Shown here: positions 1 to 7,452 of the stretch, piece by piece
Layout of the letters: the number at the start of each line of letters is the position of its first letter
Position numbering within the stretch: position 1 is the first letter of the stretch
DNA from: DATLLJ01 sp965229885
GTDB lineage: Bacteria; Acidobacteriota; Vicinamibacteria; Vicinamibacterales; CAVVIG01
Direction of reading: 5' to 3'
NCBI GenBank assembly: GCA_965229885.1
Contig: CBDDJX010000001.1
Span: 124,001-188,000 of the forward strand
Length of the DNA: 64,000 nt
The notes under the pieces: generated by a model
Database searches by the model: none
The model's input: only the letters and a program-made list of their open reading frames with translations
Told to the model about the DNA's origin: nothing
Made by a program: the position numbers and the translations under genes

Positions 1-163
1 ACCAGCGCCCTTCGAGATACTTCCGGGCTGTCGTGAGGCTCCCGGCGCCCTCGTCCACCGGTCCCCCTTTGATCGGCCGCGCGCGTGGAGCGGACGCGTA
101 GCTGGGAATACTCAAGAGGATCGTCACAGCCATCACACGCGTCAACGCAAGTCGCAAAACCAT
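1..163 (-). CDS. secreted hypothetical protein, N-terminal part only
   Basis: A reading frame opens at an ATG at 163 on the minus strand and runs off the window without a stop. A GGAG ribosome site lies 8 bases upstream of the ATG. The first ~25 residues form a signal peptide (MVLRLALTRV start, hydrophobic core, SYASA-like cleavage site). The mature part begins APRARPIKGG and later reads YLEGRW. From memory, similar openings occur in secreted acidobacterial proteins of unknown function. About 54 codons are visible, so no function is assigned. The start is well supported by the ribosome site plus signal peptide. Confidence 0.6.
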   Translation of the reverse strand, partial: MVLRLALTRVMAVTILLSIPSYASAPRARPIKGGPVDEGAGSLTTARKYLEGRW

Positions 164-459
164 ATGAGTATCTCCGGCGGGAGCGGGCGGGACTGATTGA
201 GGCTTCCCGTGCTCACCGCATTCTAGAACAATCGCCGGAGAGAGCGGTCGGCTTCCTCTTCTCCTCAGGCGTCCCGACTCGGTGACACGGGTGACACGAT
301 CGACGCGCCGGGATGACAACCACCTCGTGGTCCCGCACGGGCCTTCCCTCGGCAAACAGACTTGCCGTGTTGGCGCTTGGTTTGCTTCCTCCATGAGCGT
401 CTGTCTCTCAGAGGTCTACGACGTCCTGGAATTCTCGACTCGCCTGGTCCGTCTGTCCC
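164..459. other. intergenic stretch without recognised gene
   Basis: This interval must hold the promoter of the minus-strand gene starting at 163. I see no convincing -35/-10 pair, no RNA gene and no frame with recognisable protein similarity. Confidence 0.4.
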
Positions 460-576
460 AGTCTCGTCGTTGTTGCGGGTCGGCGCGACGGCTTCGAACC
501 GGAGACGTTCGACGTCAACATTCAGCCCGGCCAGACGGTGAAATACCGCGCGCGGCTCCGGCCGCTGGCGCCGTAG
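460..576 (+). pseudogene. PEGA-domain-like C-terminal remnant
   Basis: In the frame ending at the TAG at 574-576 the translation reads RRDGFEPETFDVNIQPGQTV followed by KYRARLRPLAP. The pattern (R-x-DGF-x-x-E-T-F...PGQTV.Y.A.L) is that of a PEGA repeat, a small beta domain found in surface proteins and kinase tails. No start codon or upstream domain can be joined to it, so it looks like the leftover C-terminus of a deleted gene. The assignment rests on pattern recognition only. Confidence 0.4.
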
Positions 577-693
577 GGCGGTCGTTCATCCTGCCACGTG
601 CCGAATCTGCATAGTGCCCCCCTGCGCTCCTCCGGACTATAGATGTTGGTACGTTCCGTTTCTGATTCAGCGGCCAACTCGAGGGTGACATCA

Positions 694-2264
694 ATGCGCC
701 ACAAGGCTTTCCGGTCTTCGTCCATGGTCTGCGTGCTGTCGCTCGGGCTCGCGGTTCCGCAGGGCGTGTTCATCGGCGCCCAGGCTCAGCCCGCCGTCCA
801 GGCCAAACCAGCCGCACCGGCCGGGGACAGCGCCCCACCGGTCGGCACCAACGCGGACACGGGCTGGCCGCGCACGCTCGCGCTCAAGAGCGGCTCCGCT
901 ATCTGGTATCAACCCCAGATCGAGAGTTGGACCGGACAATCGCAGCTCGTCGCGTGGTCGGCCGTGTCCTACCAGCCGACCGGCGCGAAAGAGCCGGCAC
1001 TCGGCACGATCAAGATCGAGGGGCCAACGAGCGTGTCCCTCGATGAGCGTGTGGCGAGTCTGGACCTGCGGATCACCGAGTACAACTTCAAGTCGCTATC
1101 GCCGGATCAGATCAAGACAACTGGTCGCCGAGGTGCAGGCGCGCCCACAGAACGAGCGCGTGATCGATCTGGATCGCGTGCTCGCGTATGTGAATGCCAG
1201 CCCGTTACAAGTCCGCAATGACGACAGCATCAAGGCCGACCCACCGAAGCTGTTCTGGGCGCCGGCGCCCGCGATTCTCGTGAACCTCGATGGCGAACCC
1301 ATCTGGAGCGCGATCGATGGCGTCGATCTCCGCGACGCACTGAACACGAACTGGGATCTCTTCGAGCACACGCCAAGCAAGACGCTGTACCTGCGCGACA
1401 ACGAAGCGTGGCTCCAGGCTACCGCGGTGGCCGGGCCGTGGACGCCCGTGACGGGCAAGCTGCCGGCAGACGAGAACTGGAAGGACGTCAAGGCCGCGCT
1501 GCCCGGCAAGAAGACCTCGGGCAAGGCCGTTCCCAAGGTGTTCGTCAGTACGGAGCCGGCCGAGCTGATCGTGCTGCAGGGCGCCGCCAGCTACTTGAAG
1601 GTTGACGGGGCGCAAACCCTGCTCTGGGTCAACAACACGGAAGGCGACCTGTTCCGGATGGGGCTGAACGGCGACTTTTCTTTCCTGGTCGCCGGCCGCT
1701 GGTTCAAGGCCGCCACCCTGGACGGCCCGTGGACGTTCGCGACACCCACTCTCCCCGCCGACTTCAAGCAGATCCCGGTGGAGCATCAGCGGTCGCGCGT
1801 GCTGGCCTCGGTGCCGGGCACGCGCCAGGCGACCGAAGCGGTGCTGCTGGCGTCGATTCCGAGGACCGCGCGGGTCAACAAGAAGGAGCTGAAGGCTCCC
1901 GACGTGACTTACCAGGGCGAGCCGCAGTTCACGCCGATCGACGGCGCGAAAGGCGTTCAGCAGGCGGTCAACACCGACAAGGACATCGTCAAGTACAGTG
2001 ACCTCATATTACATGTGCTTCCAGGGCGTGTGGTTCATGTCGCGCGCCGCGACGGGCCCGTGGGAAGTGACGGCGTCGATCCCGCAGGAGATCTACACCA
2101 TCCCCGCCAGTTCACCGGTCCACTACGTCACCTACGTGACCGTGGCGGAACTTGCCGCCGACGCGAACGACCGACTGTCCTTCAGCTCACGCCCTGGGAC
2201 GAAGTTCTGTGAGGAGACGGAAGACGCTAGGAGCGGGGAACGACGTGAATCGCGGTGGCTTTGA
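694..2264 (+). pseudogene. carbohydrate-binding V/XII-type secreted protein, frameshifted
   Basis: Three frames carry one continuous protein. The first runs from the ATG at 694 (signal peptide ending near GAQA) to about 1118. The second runs from about 1118 to 2000. The third runs from about 2000 to a stop at 2264. Repeated motifs such as AGRWFKAATLDGPW and YYMCFQGVWFMSRAATGPW match what I recall of acidobacterial proteins labelled carbohydrate-binding family V/XII. The family normally continues into a Gly/Tyr-rich tail after the VTYV segment, whereas here the frame turns into unrelated sequence and stops. Two frameshifts plus loss of the tail argue for a dead gene, although sequencing errors could explain one of the shifts. 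Confidence 0.6.
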
Positions 2265-3321
2265 TTGCCGCGGTCACCGGCGACCCCGGGACAAGAGCCA
2301 GCTCTTCGCGCGACTGGCGCGTAATCGCCGCGACCAGCGTGAAACCGCAATCGACGGTCACGCGATCGATCGCACCTTCGGGCTCGATCCCCACGACGAG
2401 TCCGGGGAGATGGTTCCGCGCGCTTCCCTCAGCGGCAACGTCGCGCTCGACGATCACATCTTCCGCGCGCACGCAGACAAACACCTCGGCCCCGATGGCG
2501 CATCGAGGATCGGCGATCGCGATGAGCCGCGCATGGCCGATGCGAAGATTGATCAACCCGTCGCCCGCACCGTCCACCGTGGCCGGCACTACGGTTTCGA
2601 CGCCGAGCGACCGCGCCACCGCCGGATCGGCTGGGCGCCGAAACACCTCCGGCACCGATCCGATCTGGCGAATGGTGCCCTCGATCATCACCGCGAGCTC
2701 GTCTCCCATCGCCATCGCCTCAAGCCGATCGTGCGTGACCAGGATCGCCGACGTCCCCGTGGTGCGCAGCACTCCCCGCACCTCGCCCCGCAGTTCCCGC
2801 CTCGTGGTCGCATCGAGCGCGCCGAAAGGCTCGTCGAGCAGCAGCATCGCCGGCGACGGGGCGAGCGCACGGGCGACCGCAATGCGCTGCGCCTGGCCGC
2901 CAGACAGCTGCCGCGGAAGACGATCTTCGAGGCCGCGAGCGCCGACGAGCTGGATGAGCTCGCCCGTTCTCTGGCGGCGTGCCTCAGCCGTCGCCCGGCG
3001 CAGCCCATACTCTATGTTCCGTGTGACGGTGAGGTGGGGAAATAGCGCTGTGTCCTGTGCGACGTAGCCGATCGGCCGCTCCTGCGGCGGCACCCATCGG
3101 TCGGCGCGCGAATTGAACCAGTCGTTGCCCTCGAACACGACGCGGCCGCTGTCGGGGCGCATCAGCCCCGCAATCGTGCGAAGGATGGTGGTCTTCCCGG
3201 CGCCAGAGGGCCCAAATAGCACGAGGATCGATCCTGGAGCCATCGTGCGCGCGAGCGACGCACGCACGCCGACGCCGCTTTCGAAGCGATGAGTGACGTC
3301 GACGGCTATTTCGCCGGCCAT
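2227..3321 (-). CDS. modC: molybdate ABC transporter ATP-binding protein ModC
   Basis: This is the ATPase of a molybdate (or tungstate) importer, acting on the cytoplasmic side of ModB. The 364-residue product has Walker A GPSGAGKTT, the signature LSGGQAQRIAVARAL and Walker B MLLLDEPFGALD. A C-terminal region of ~120 residues fits the MOP/TOBE molybdate-binding domain of ModC. I chose the ATG at 3321 (MAGEIAVDVTHRF) because an in-frame start at 3405 would overlap modB by 100 bases. The chosen start overlaps modB by 16 bases, which suggests translational coupling. It is the last gene of modA-modB-modC. The specificity call leans on the three-gene context and the adjacent TOBE regulator. Confidence 0.88.
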   Translation of the reverse strand: MAGEIAVDVTHRFESGVGVRASLARTMAPGSILVLFGPSGAGKTTILRTIAGLMRPDSGRVVFEGNDWFNSRADRWVPPQERPIGYVAQDTALFPHLTVTRNIEYGLRRATAEARRQRTGELIQLVGARGLEDRLPRQLSGGQAQRIAVARALAPSPAMLLLDEPFGALDATTRRELRGEVRGVLRTTGTSAILVTHDRLEAMAMGDELAVMIEGTIRQIGSVPEVFRRPADPAVARSLGVETVVPATVDGAGDGLINLRIGHARLIAIADPRCAIGAEVFVCVRAEDVIVERDVAAEGSARNHLPGLVVGIEPEGAIDRVTVDCGFTLVAAITRQSREELALVPGSPVTAAIKATAIHVVPRS

Positions 3322-3980
3322 ACCGCCCAGACCGATCGCTGCAGCGAGTACGTAACGGTCAGGATCAGGAACGACATTGCCAGGAGCAGGAGCGACGTCT
3401 GCCATGCCGCGCGGTAGTCGAGCGCCTGCACGGCGTCGTAAATGGAGACCGAGACCGTGCGCGTGACGCCAGGCACATTACCGCCAACCATCAGCACGAC
3501 GCCGAATTCCCCGAGCGTGTGAGCGAAGCTCAAGACCATCCCGGTGATGAGGCCGGGTATCGACAGCGGCAGGACGATGCGGATGAATGTTGCCAGGCGC
3601 GATTCGCCGAGGCACCACGAGGCTTCGAGCAGCCGACGGTCGACACCGGCAAATGCTGCGCTGAAAGGCTGCACCGCAAACGGGAGACTGTAGAGCACCG
3701 AGGCGACGACCAGCCCCTGGAACGAAAACGGCAGCGCGCTGCCGAAGGTCAAAAGGTATCCACGCCCGATCGGGCTCGTCGGACTGATGGCTATCAGAAT
3801 GTAGAAGCCGAGCACGGTCGGCGGCAGGACGAGGGGCAGCGCGACGACCGCCTCCACGAGAAATTTCCACCGCCAGCGCGAAAACGCGATCCAGTACGCC
3901 ACCGGGACGCCGACCATGGCCAGGATCACCATCGTCACCGCCGACAGACGCACGCTGACCCAGATCGCCGTCCAGTCCAC
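3306..3980 (-). CDS. modB: molybdate ABC transporter permease ModB
   Basis: Inner-membrane permease of 224 residues with about five hydrophobic helices. The EAA-type loop that docks the ATPase is visible (SWCLGESRLATFIRIVLPLS followed by IPGLITG). The sequence LPLVLPPTVLGFY is characteristic of ModB. It lies between modA, whose stop is one base away, and modC, which overlaps its 3' end, so the three genes form one operon. It delivers molybdate released by ModA into the cell. Confidence 0.9.
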   Translation of the reverse strand: MDWTAIWVSVRLSAVTMVILAMVGVPVAYWIAFSRWRWKFLVEAVVALPLVLPPTVLGFYILIAISPTSPIGRGYLLTFGSALPFSFQGLVVASVLYSLPFAVQPFSAAFAGVDRRLLEASWCLGESRLATFIRIVLPLSIPGLITGMVLSFAHTLGEFGVVLMVGGNVPGVTRTVSVSIYDAVQALDYRAAWQTSLLLLAMSFLILTVTYSLQRSVWAVWPAK

Positions 3981-3981
3981 G

Positions 3982-4785
3982 CTAGGTCCTTGGAAGAGAG
4001 AAGCCGTATCGCTTCAGGATCGAGCGGCCCTCGTCGCCGACGAGAAACGCACGCACGGCGCGCGCCGCGTCAGCCTCGGCCGCGGCCCGGAGAATGACGC
4101 CACCCTGCTCCACGCGGGGATACATTTCAAGAGGGACCGTCCAGTAGCGCCCGCTGTCTTTCACCATCGGCGCGATCGCCAGCGACAAGGCGACGACGCC
4201 GACCTCCGCCGAGCCGGATTGCACGAACTGCAGTGCCTGGGCCACGTTCTCGCCGAGCACGAGCTTCCGCTTGACGCGGTCATACACCGCCGCCTGCCGC
4301 ATCGCCGCTTCGGCGGCGCGGCCGTACGGCGCGGTTGCCGGATTGGCGATTGACACATGCATGACGCGCGGATCGACGAGTACCTGCAGGCCGTTCTTCT
4401 CGACATCGAGCGGTGAGGCCGCCAGCACCCAGAGCGCCAGCCGACCGATGGCGTACGTGAACTCGCTGCCCGGCAGCGTCAGACCCCGCGCGACGAGTTG
4501 TTTCGGGTAGTCAGTGTCTGCCGACATGAAGAGATCGAAGGGCGCGAGGTTGACCAGTTGCGCGAAGAATGTCCCTGAAGACCCGTACGTGACTTGCACG
4601 TCGAGCGCGGGCTGCAGTTGCCGCAGTCGCGCTATGACTTCCTCGAGCGCGAAGCGAAGATGGGAGGCCGCCGCAATTCTGACCGGACGCCGCTCGGCGC
4701 GGACGCCGACGCCGGCCACGATGAGAGCCGAAGCCGCGGCGGCGGCCGCCAGCCGTGAGATTCGCCTAGATCTCTTCGTATCCAT
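3982..4785 (-). CDS. modA: molybdate-binding periplasmic protein ModA
   Basis: Substrate-binding protein of about 267 residues. I chose the ATG at 4785 (MDTKRSRRISRL) because it begins a proper signal peptide (basic start, Ala-rich core, cleavage near VRA), whereas a start at 4890 would overlap the divergent gene. Mature sequence IAAASHLRFALEEV is the ModA opening, with the oxyanion-binding Ser, and FDLFMSADTDYPKQL is also typical. It captures molybdate in the periplasm and passes it to ModB/ModC. First gene of modABC. Confidence 0.9.
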   Translation of the reverse strand: MDTKRSRRISRLAAAAAASALIVAGVGVRAERRPVRIAAASHLRFALEEVIARLRQLQPALDVQVTYGSSGTFFAQLVNLAPFDLFMSADTDYPKQLVARGLTLPGSEFTYAIGRLALWVLAASPLDVEKNGLQVLVDPRVMHVSIANPATAPYGRAAEAAMRQAAVYDRVKRKLVLGENVAQALQFVQSGSAEVGVVALSLAIAPMVKDSGRYWTVPLEMYPRVEQGGVILRAAAEADAARAVRAFLVGDEGRSILKRYGFSLPRT

Positions 4786-4828
4786 TTCAGTATGATTATA
4801 GTCGTTTTTATAAGTCGGTATTAGCCGT
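4786..4828. promoter_or_regulatory. divergent modA / HTH-TOBE control region
   Basis: Only 43 bases separate the modA start from the divergent regulator start. The segment is strikingly AT-rich against its surroundings. It holds an imperfect inverted repeat, GATTATA ... TATAAGTC, separated by about 8 bases. This is a plausible operator for the neighbouring HTH-TOBE protein and must contain both promoters. The match to the enterobacterial ModE box is poor, so the operator call is inference. Confidence 0.4.
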
Positions 4829-5284
4829 ATGTCACTCCTTACCGTCAGACAGGCCGCCGGGCGGCTCGGGGTCGGATATTCCACGCTCAAGCAGTGGATC
4901 TACCAGGGCCGTGTCCGCACGCGAACCACCACGGGGGGCCACCACCGGATCCCCGAGGCGGAAGTCGATCGCCTGCTCGCCCCAAACCGGATGCCCGCCC
5001 GGCCTTCGCGCGCCCGCACGGGTGTCGCAGCGGTGCCCGGGGTGATTGTCGCCCTGAGCGGGCGCAATCAGTTGCGCGGTTACGTCGACGAGGTCCGGGT
5101 GGAAGGGCTCCTGGCGCAGGTCCGCCTGCGCATCGGCGACCAGGTCCTCACCGCCATCATCACCCGCGACGCCGTGGACGAGCTCAAGCTGCGCAGGGGC
5201 GACGACGCGCTCGCCATCGTGAAGTCGACCGAAGTCATGATCGCCCGCCAGGGGGAGCGGTCGCGGCGCCGGCCGACGTCCTAG
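4829..5284 (+). CDS. MerR-like HTH protein with TOBE (molybdate-binding) domain
   Basis: The 151-residue product has two parts. Residues 1-52 are an excisionase/MerR-type winged helix (LTVRQAAGRLGVGYSTLKQW ... GGHHRIPEAEVDRLL). Residues ~68-140 look like a single TOBE/Mop domain (GVIVALSGRNQLRGYVDEVR ... ALAIVKSTEVMIA), which binds molybdate or tungstate in this family. It is divergent from modABC with a 43-base gap. The likely role is a molybdate-responsive repressor or activator of modABC, analogous to ModE but with a different DNA-binding fold. The function is inferred from domains and position. Confidence 0.75.
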   Translation: MSLLTVRQAAGRLGVGYSTLKQWIYQGRVRTRTTTGGHHRIPEAEVDRLLAPNRMPARPSRARTGVAAVPGVIVALSGRNQLRGYVDEVRVEGLLAQVRLRIGDQVLTAIITRDAVDELKLRRGDDALAIVKSTEVMIARQGERSRRRPTS

Positions 5285-5303
5285 AGGCCTGTCCTGGTCA
5301 GAG

Positions 5304-5540
5304 GATTTCGAGAAGACAACGACGGCGAAAGCAGACGTCGTGAAGGTTGCGGCACTCACCGATGAAGGCGTGCTGCAGCTCGTCAAGTAGGGCCAGAATG
5401 AGGTGGCGCGCGGCTCGGCGCTGAACAGCGTCATTGTTCACGGCAACGAGGAATACGGCATCATCACCGTGTACCGGCGGATGAAAAGCACGGCGCCGCC
5501 CTCGACGGAGCGCGCCATGCGCGGCCGCGGCGGCCGCTGA
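5304..5540 (+). pseudogene. unidentified gene remnant with internal TAG
   Basis: One frame reads DFEKTTTAKADVVKVAALTD, EGVLQLVK, a TAG, then GQNEVARGSALNSVIVHGNE, EYGIITVYRRMK and an Arg/Gly tail ending at the TGA at 5538-5540. The sequence looks protein-like on both sides of the stop, as if a Gln codon had become TAG. There is no start codon, and the insertion sequence begins at the very next base. I do not recognise the family. It is most likely the 3' end of a decayed gene. Confidence 0.35.
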
Positions 5541-6926
5541 CGTGTCGAGCCATAAGTAAGTGTTACCGGGCGGCGCGTCGTCGCGCCATATTTGGTGTTA
5601 CCGACGGGGAGAGGTCTTTGAGCGACAGGGCCGCGGAGACCCACGCGGTCTTTGCGTGTGTCTCCGCGGCCCCCGCCGTCGAGGGCACCAGCCCGCGCCG
5701 ATGATTCGCGAGGGCATAGACCCGCGCGAGCTTGCGGTCAATGCGCGCCGCGAGCGCGAACGGATCGAGCCGGTCCCGCTGGCGCACGAGCGCCACCACC
5801 TTCGCGGCGTGGGCCTGCGGGCAGGCCTGGACGCGCTCCAACGGGGTCTGCGGCGCGTCGTAGTACCGGCGCCGGCGGGCGCCGATGCGTTCTTTGCGCT
5901 GGAGTTGCACCGACGGCAGAAAGAGATTCTGCAACAGCCGCAGGTCGGCCTACACATCGTTCATCGCTGCGAGGGCCCCCGCCGAGTCATACCGCACATA
6001 GCCCATCAGCTTCCGGACGTGGGTCCAGTTCTTTTGTTCGATATGCGCGTTGCCGTTCTTCCTTGTACGGCCGCCCCCGCGTGAATTGAATCTGCTGCGC
6101 CCGGCAGTGCCGGCGCAGATGCGCGTTGATGAACTCCGAGCCGTTGTCGGAGTCGATCCCCCGGAGCGCGAAGGGCAAGGCCGCGCGCAAGTGGTCGAGC
6201 CGTTCCTGGACCCGGACCTGACTTTTCCCCATGACGGCGCCGTGTTCGACCCAGGTGGTCTGAATGTCGGTGAGATTCAGCGTATGGAGGAAGTCCCCAT
6301 CGGCGCGGTCGCCCGAGTGACTCACCAGGTCCACCTCGGTGAAGCCGGGCTCGGTGACGTCCCAGTGATCGGTCTTGCCCAGAATGTGGTGCTTCAACAG
6401 CGGGCCGGGTTTGGTGCGCCCATACAGCCGTCAGCGGATCGTGCGCTGGTCGGGCGCCAGCAGGCGATCGATCTGGCGCGGGCTGATGGTGCGCACCTTC
6501 GCTTCGGTGGCGGGCGACACCGCGAGGCGGCGGCGGGCCCACGGCAGCCACGTCGGCAGCAGGGCCTTCAGGCGGCGGGCCCACAGATCGCCCGCCGCGA
6601 CCCAGACCGCCCGGAGTGCCCGCACCCCCGCGGCGTCATAGCGCGTGGGTCGGCCCCGACGCGGGCCCCGCGGGGGCCGCACGGCTGGCCGCCGCCAGGC
6701 CCGAATGATCGTCTTCCGATGGTAGCCCGTCACCGTCACCGCCTCTGTGAGCACGCGCCCCTTCTCCGTCCGCGAGGCCCCCACGTACCGGTCCCGCATC
6801 GGCGCCAAATACTCCGGCCTCGCCTGTGGTCCCACGCGGGTGCCCTCCTGTGGCACACCCGCTTGGGTAACACCCTTTAGGGCGCGACGATCTTTCCTTT
6901 GGTCACACTTACCATGGCGCGATACG
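5541..6926 (-). mobile_element. insertion sequence copy 1 (1386 bp, decayed)
   Basis: Comparison with the second copy at 52159-53439 fixes the ends. Both copies run from CGTATCGCGCCATGG (transposase 5' side) to CTCGACACG. The ends form an imperfect terminal inverted repeat: CGTATCGCGCCATGG then TAAGTGTGACC against CGTGTCGAGCCATAAG then TAAGTGTTACC, with a shared inner block TCGTCGCGCC and GGTGTTACC. Flanking pentamers are GCTGA (5536-5540) and GGTGA (6927-6931), a 4/5 match that may be a degraded target duplication. The transposase reads on the minus strand. The element ends only 43 bases before the his leader peptide. Confidence 0.85.
5563..6915 (-). pseudogene. DDE/rve integrase-type transposase, inactivated (copy 1)
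   Basis: The transposase is recoverable only across several frames. An N-terminal helix-turn-helix part holds TGYHRKTIIRAWRRP, and a middle part reads SPRQIDRLLAPDQRTIR. This is followed by an in-frame TGA, then RLYGRTKPGP(L)LKHHILGKTD. The catalytic core holds FTEVDLVSHSGD and GIDSDNGSEFINAHL, so the first two acidic residues are visible. Damage consists of a missing base near the 5' end, an extra base just before the third catalytic residue (NAHIEQKNW in the other copy), the TGA, and a TAG before ADLRLLQNLFLPS. It belongs to the integrase-like DDE group; I do not assign an IS family. Confidence 0.75.
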
Positions 6927-6931
6927 GGTGA

Positions 6932-6961
6932 TTGACACGTTAACCGGCAATGCATTACGCT
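6932..6961 (+). promoter_or_regulatory. candidate his operon promoter
   Basis: A perfect -35 hexamer TTGACA lies at 6932-6937. It is followed after 18 bases by TACGCT (6956-6961), a weak -10 preceded by a TGC. It sits 5 bases outside the end of the insertion sequence and just upstream of the leader peptide. If used, transcription would begin almost at the leader ATG at 6970, giving a nearly leaderless leader peptide. A promoter reading out of the insertion sequence is the alternative. Confidence 0.4.
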
Positions 6962-6969
6962 GGACGCCA

Positions 6970-7047
6970 ATGTTCTGGACTCGCCACCACGCGCGGCACC
7001 ACCATCACCCCAGCCGTGGGCTGGAGGCGGAATTGCGCGTGATTTAG
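6970..7047 (+). CDS. hisL: his operon leader peptide (attenuation sensor)
   Basis: A 25-codon frame starts MFWTRHHARHHHHPSRG and ends at the TAG at 7045. Six of residues 6-13 are histidine (codons 6985-7008), far above chance, and the frame lies directly upstream of an eight-gene histidine operon. Known his leader peptides in other bacteria carry similar His runs, and ribosome stalling on them senses charged tRNA-His. The first hairpin segment begins two bases after the last His codon, as the mechanism requires. No Shine-Dalgarno is obvious. An overlapping frame from an ATG at 6950 is Thr-rich and was not preferred. Confidence 0.8.
   Translation: MFWTRHHARHHHHPSRGLEAELRVI
7010..7030 (+). promoter_or_regulatory. 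his attenuator segments 1 and 2 (pause hairpin / antiterminator)
   Basis: CCAGCC (7010-7015) and GGCTGG (7019-7024) form a perfect 6-bp hairpin with a GTG loop. It starts immediately after the His codons. The 3' extension GGCGG (7026-7030) is exactly complementary to CCGCC at 7090-7094 inside the 5' arm of the terminator. A ribosome stalled on His codons would cover segment 1, free segment 2 and allow 2:3 pairing, preventing the terminator. The distance between segments 2 and 3 is about 60 bases, so folding should be tested. A second possible antiterminator is AACCCCG (7070-7076) with CGGGGTT (7103-7109). Confidence 0.6.
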
Positions 7048-7087
7048 GGTCTCTCAAGAAACACAGACGAACCCCGATAACATGCAG

Positions 7088-7118
7088 CCCCGCCGAAACT
7101 GGCGGGGTTTTTGTTTTT
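7088..7118 (+). terminator. his attenuator terminator (segments 3 and 4)
   Basis: CCCCGCC (7088-7094), loop GAAACT and GGCGGGG (7101-7107) form a perfect 7-bp GC stem. A T-rich run follows (5 T, G, 5 T) and ends exactly at the hisI ATG at 7119. A strong intrinsic terminator placed between a leader peptide and the first structural gene makes sense only as an attenuator. The G-run of the stem is also the only candidate ribosome site for hisI, so the hairpin may block translation initiation as well. Confidence 0.8.
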
Positions 7119-7442
7119 ATGGACTACGCAAAATTAGCTGGCCTGATTCCGGCCGTGATTCAGGACTCGGCGACCGCCGACGTCCTGATGGTCGGTTTCA
7201 TGAACGAAGCGGCGCTGGCGTTGACCCGATCGACCGGCTTCGCGACATTCTTCAGCCGCACGCGCAACACGCTGTGGATGAAGGGCGAAACATCCGGCAA
7301 CCGGCTCAAGGTCGTCGACATCCTCGTCGATTGCGACGATGACACGGTGTTGGTGAAGGTGATTCGAGAAGGCGATGGCAACGTGTGCCACGCGGGTCAC
7401 CGCACCTGTTTTTTCAGAAAGCTGACGGACGAAGGAACGTAG
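7119..7442 (+). CDS. hisI: phosphoribosyl-AMP cyclohydrolase HisI
   Basis: A zinc enzyme that opens the purine ring of phosphoribosyl-AMP, the third step of histidine synthesis, in the cytoplasm. The 107-residue product has MVGFMNEAAL, SRTRNTLWMKGETSGN and the metal-binding VDCDDD and GNVCHAGHRTCFF. It is the monofunctional form. The HisE pyrophosphatase domain is missing here and no hisE lies elsewhere in the window. It is the first gene of the operon. The ATG directly follows the terminator T-run, leaving no ordinary ribosome site. Confidence 0.95.
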   Translation: MDYAKLAGLIPAVIQDSATADVLMVGFMNEAALALTRSTGFATFFSRTRNTLWMKGETSGNRLKVVDILVDCDDDTVLVKVIREGDGNVCHAGHRTCFFRKLTDEGT

Positions 7443-7452
7443 CCCTTTGCCT

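Noticed and set aside
4786..4828. A canonical ModE box in the mod spacer
   Set aside because: The inverted repeat present does not fit the ModE consensus; only a generic operator is proposed.
6950..7042. Alternative Thr-rich leader frame starting MHYAGRQCSG
   Set aside because: The downstream operon is for histidine, and the overlapping frame has six His codons ideally placed for the hairpins.
6932..7118. T-box riboswitch upstream of hisI
   Set aside because: No specifier stem or T-box core motif was seen; the leader peptide explains the terminator.
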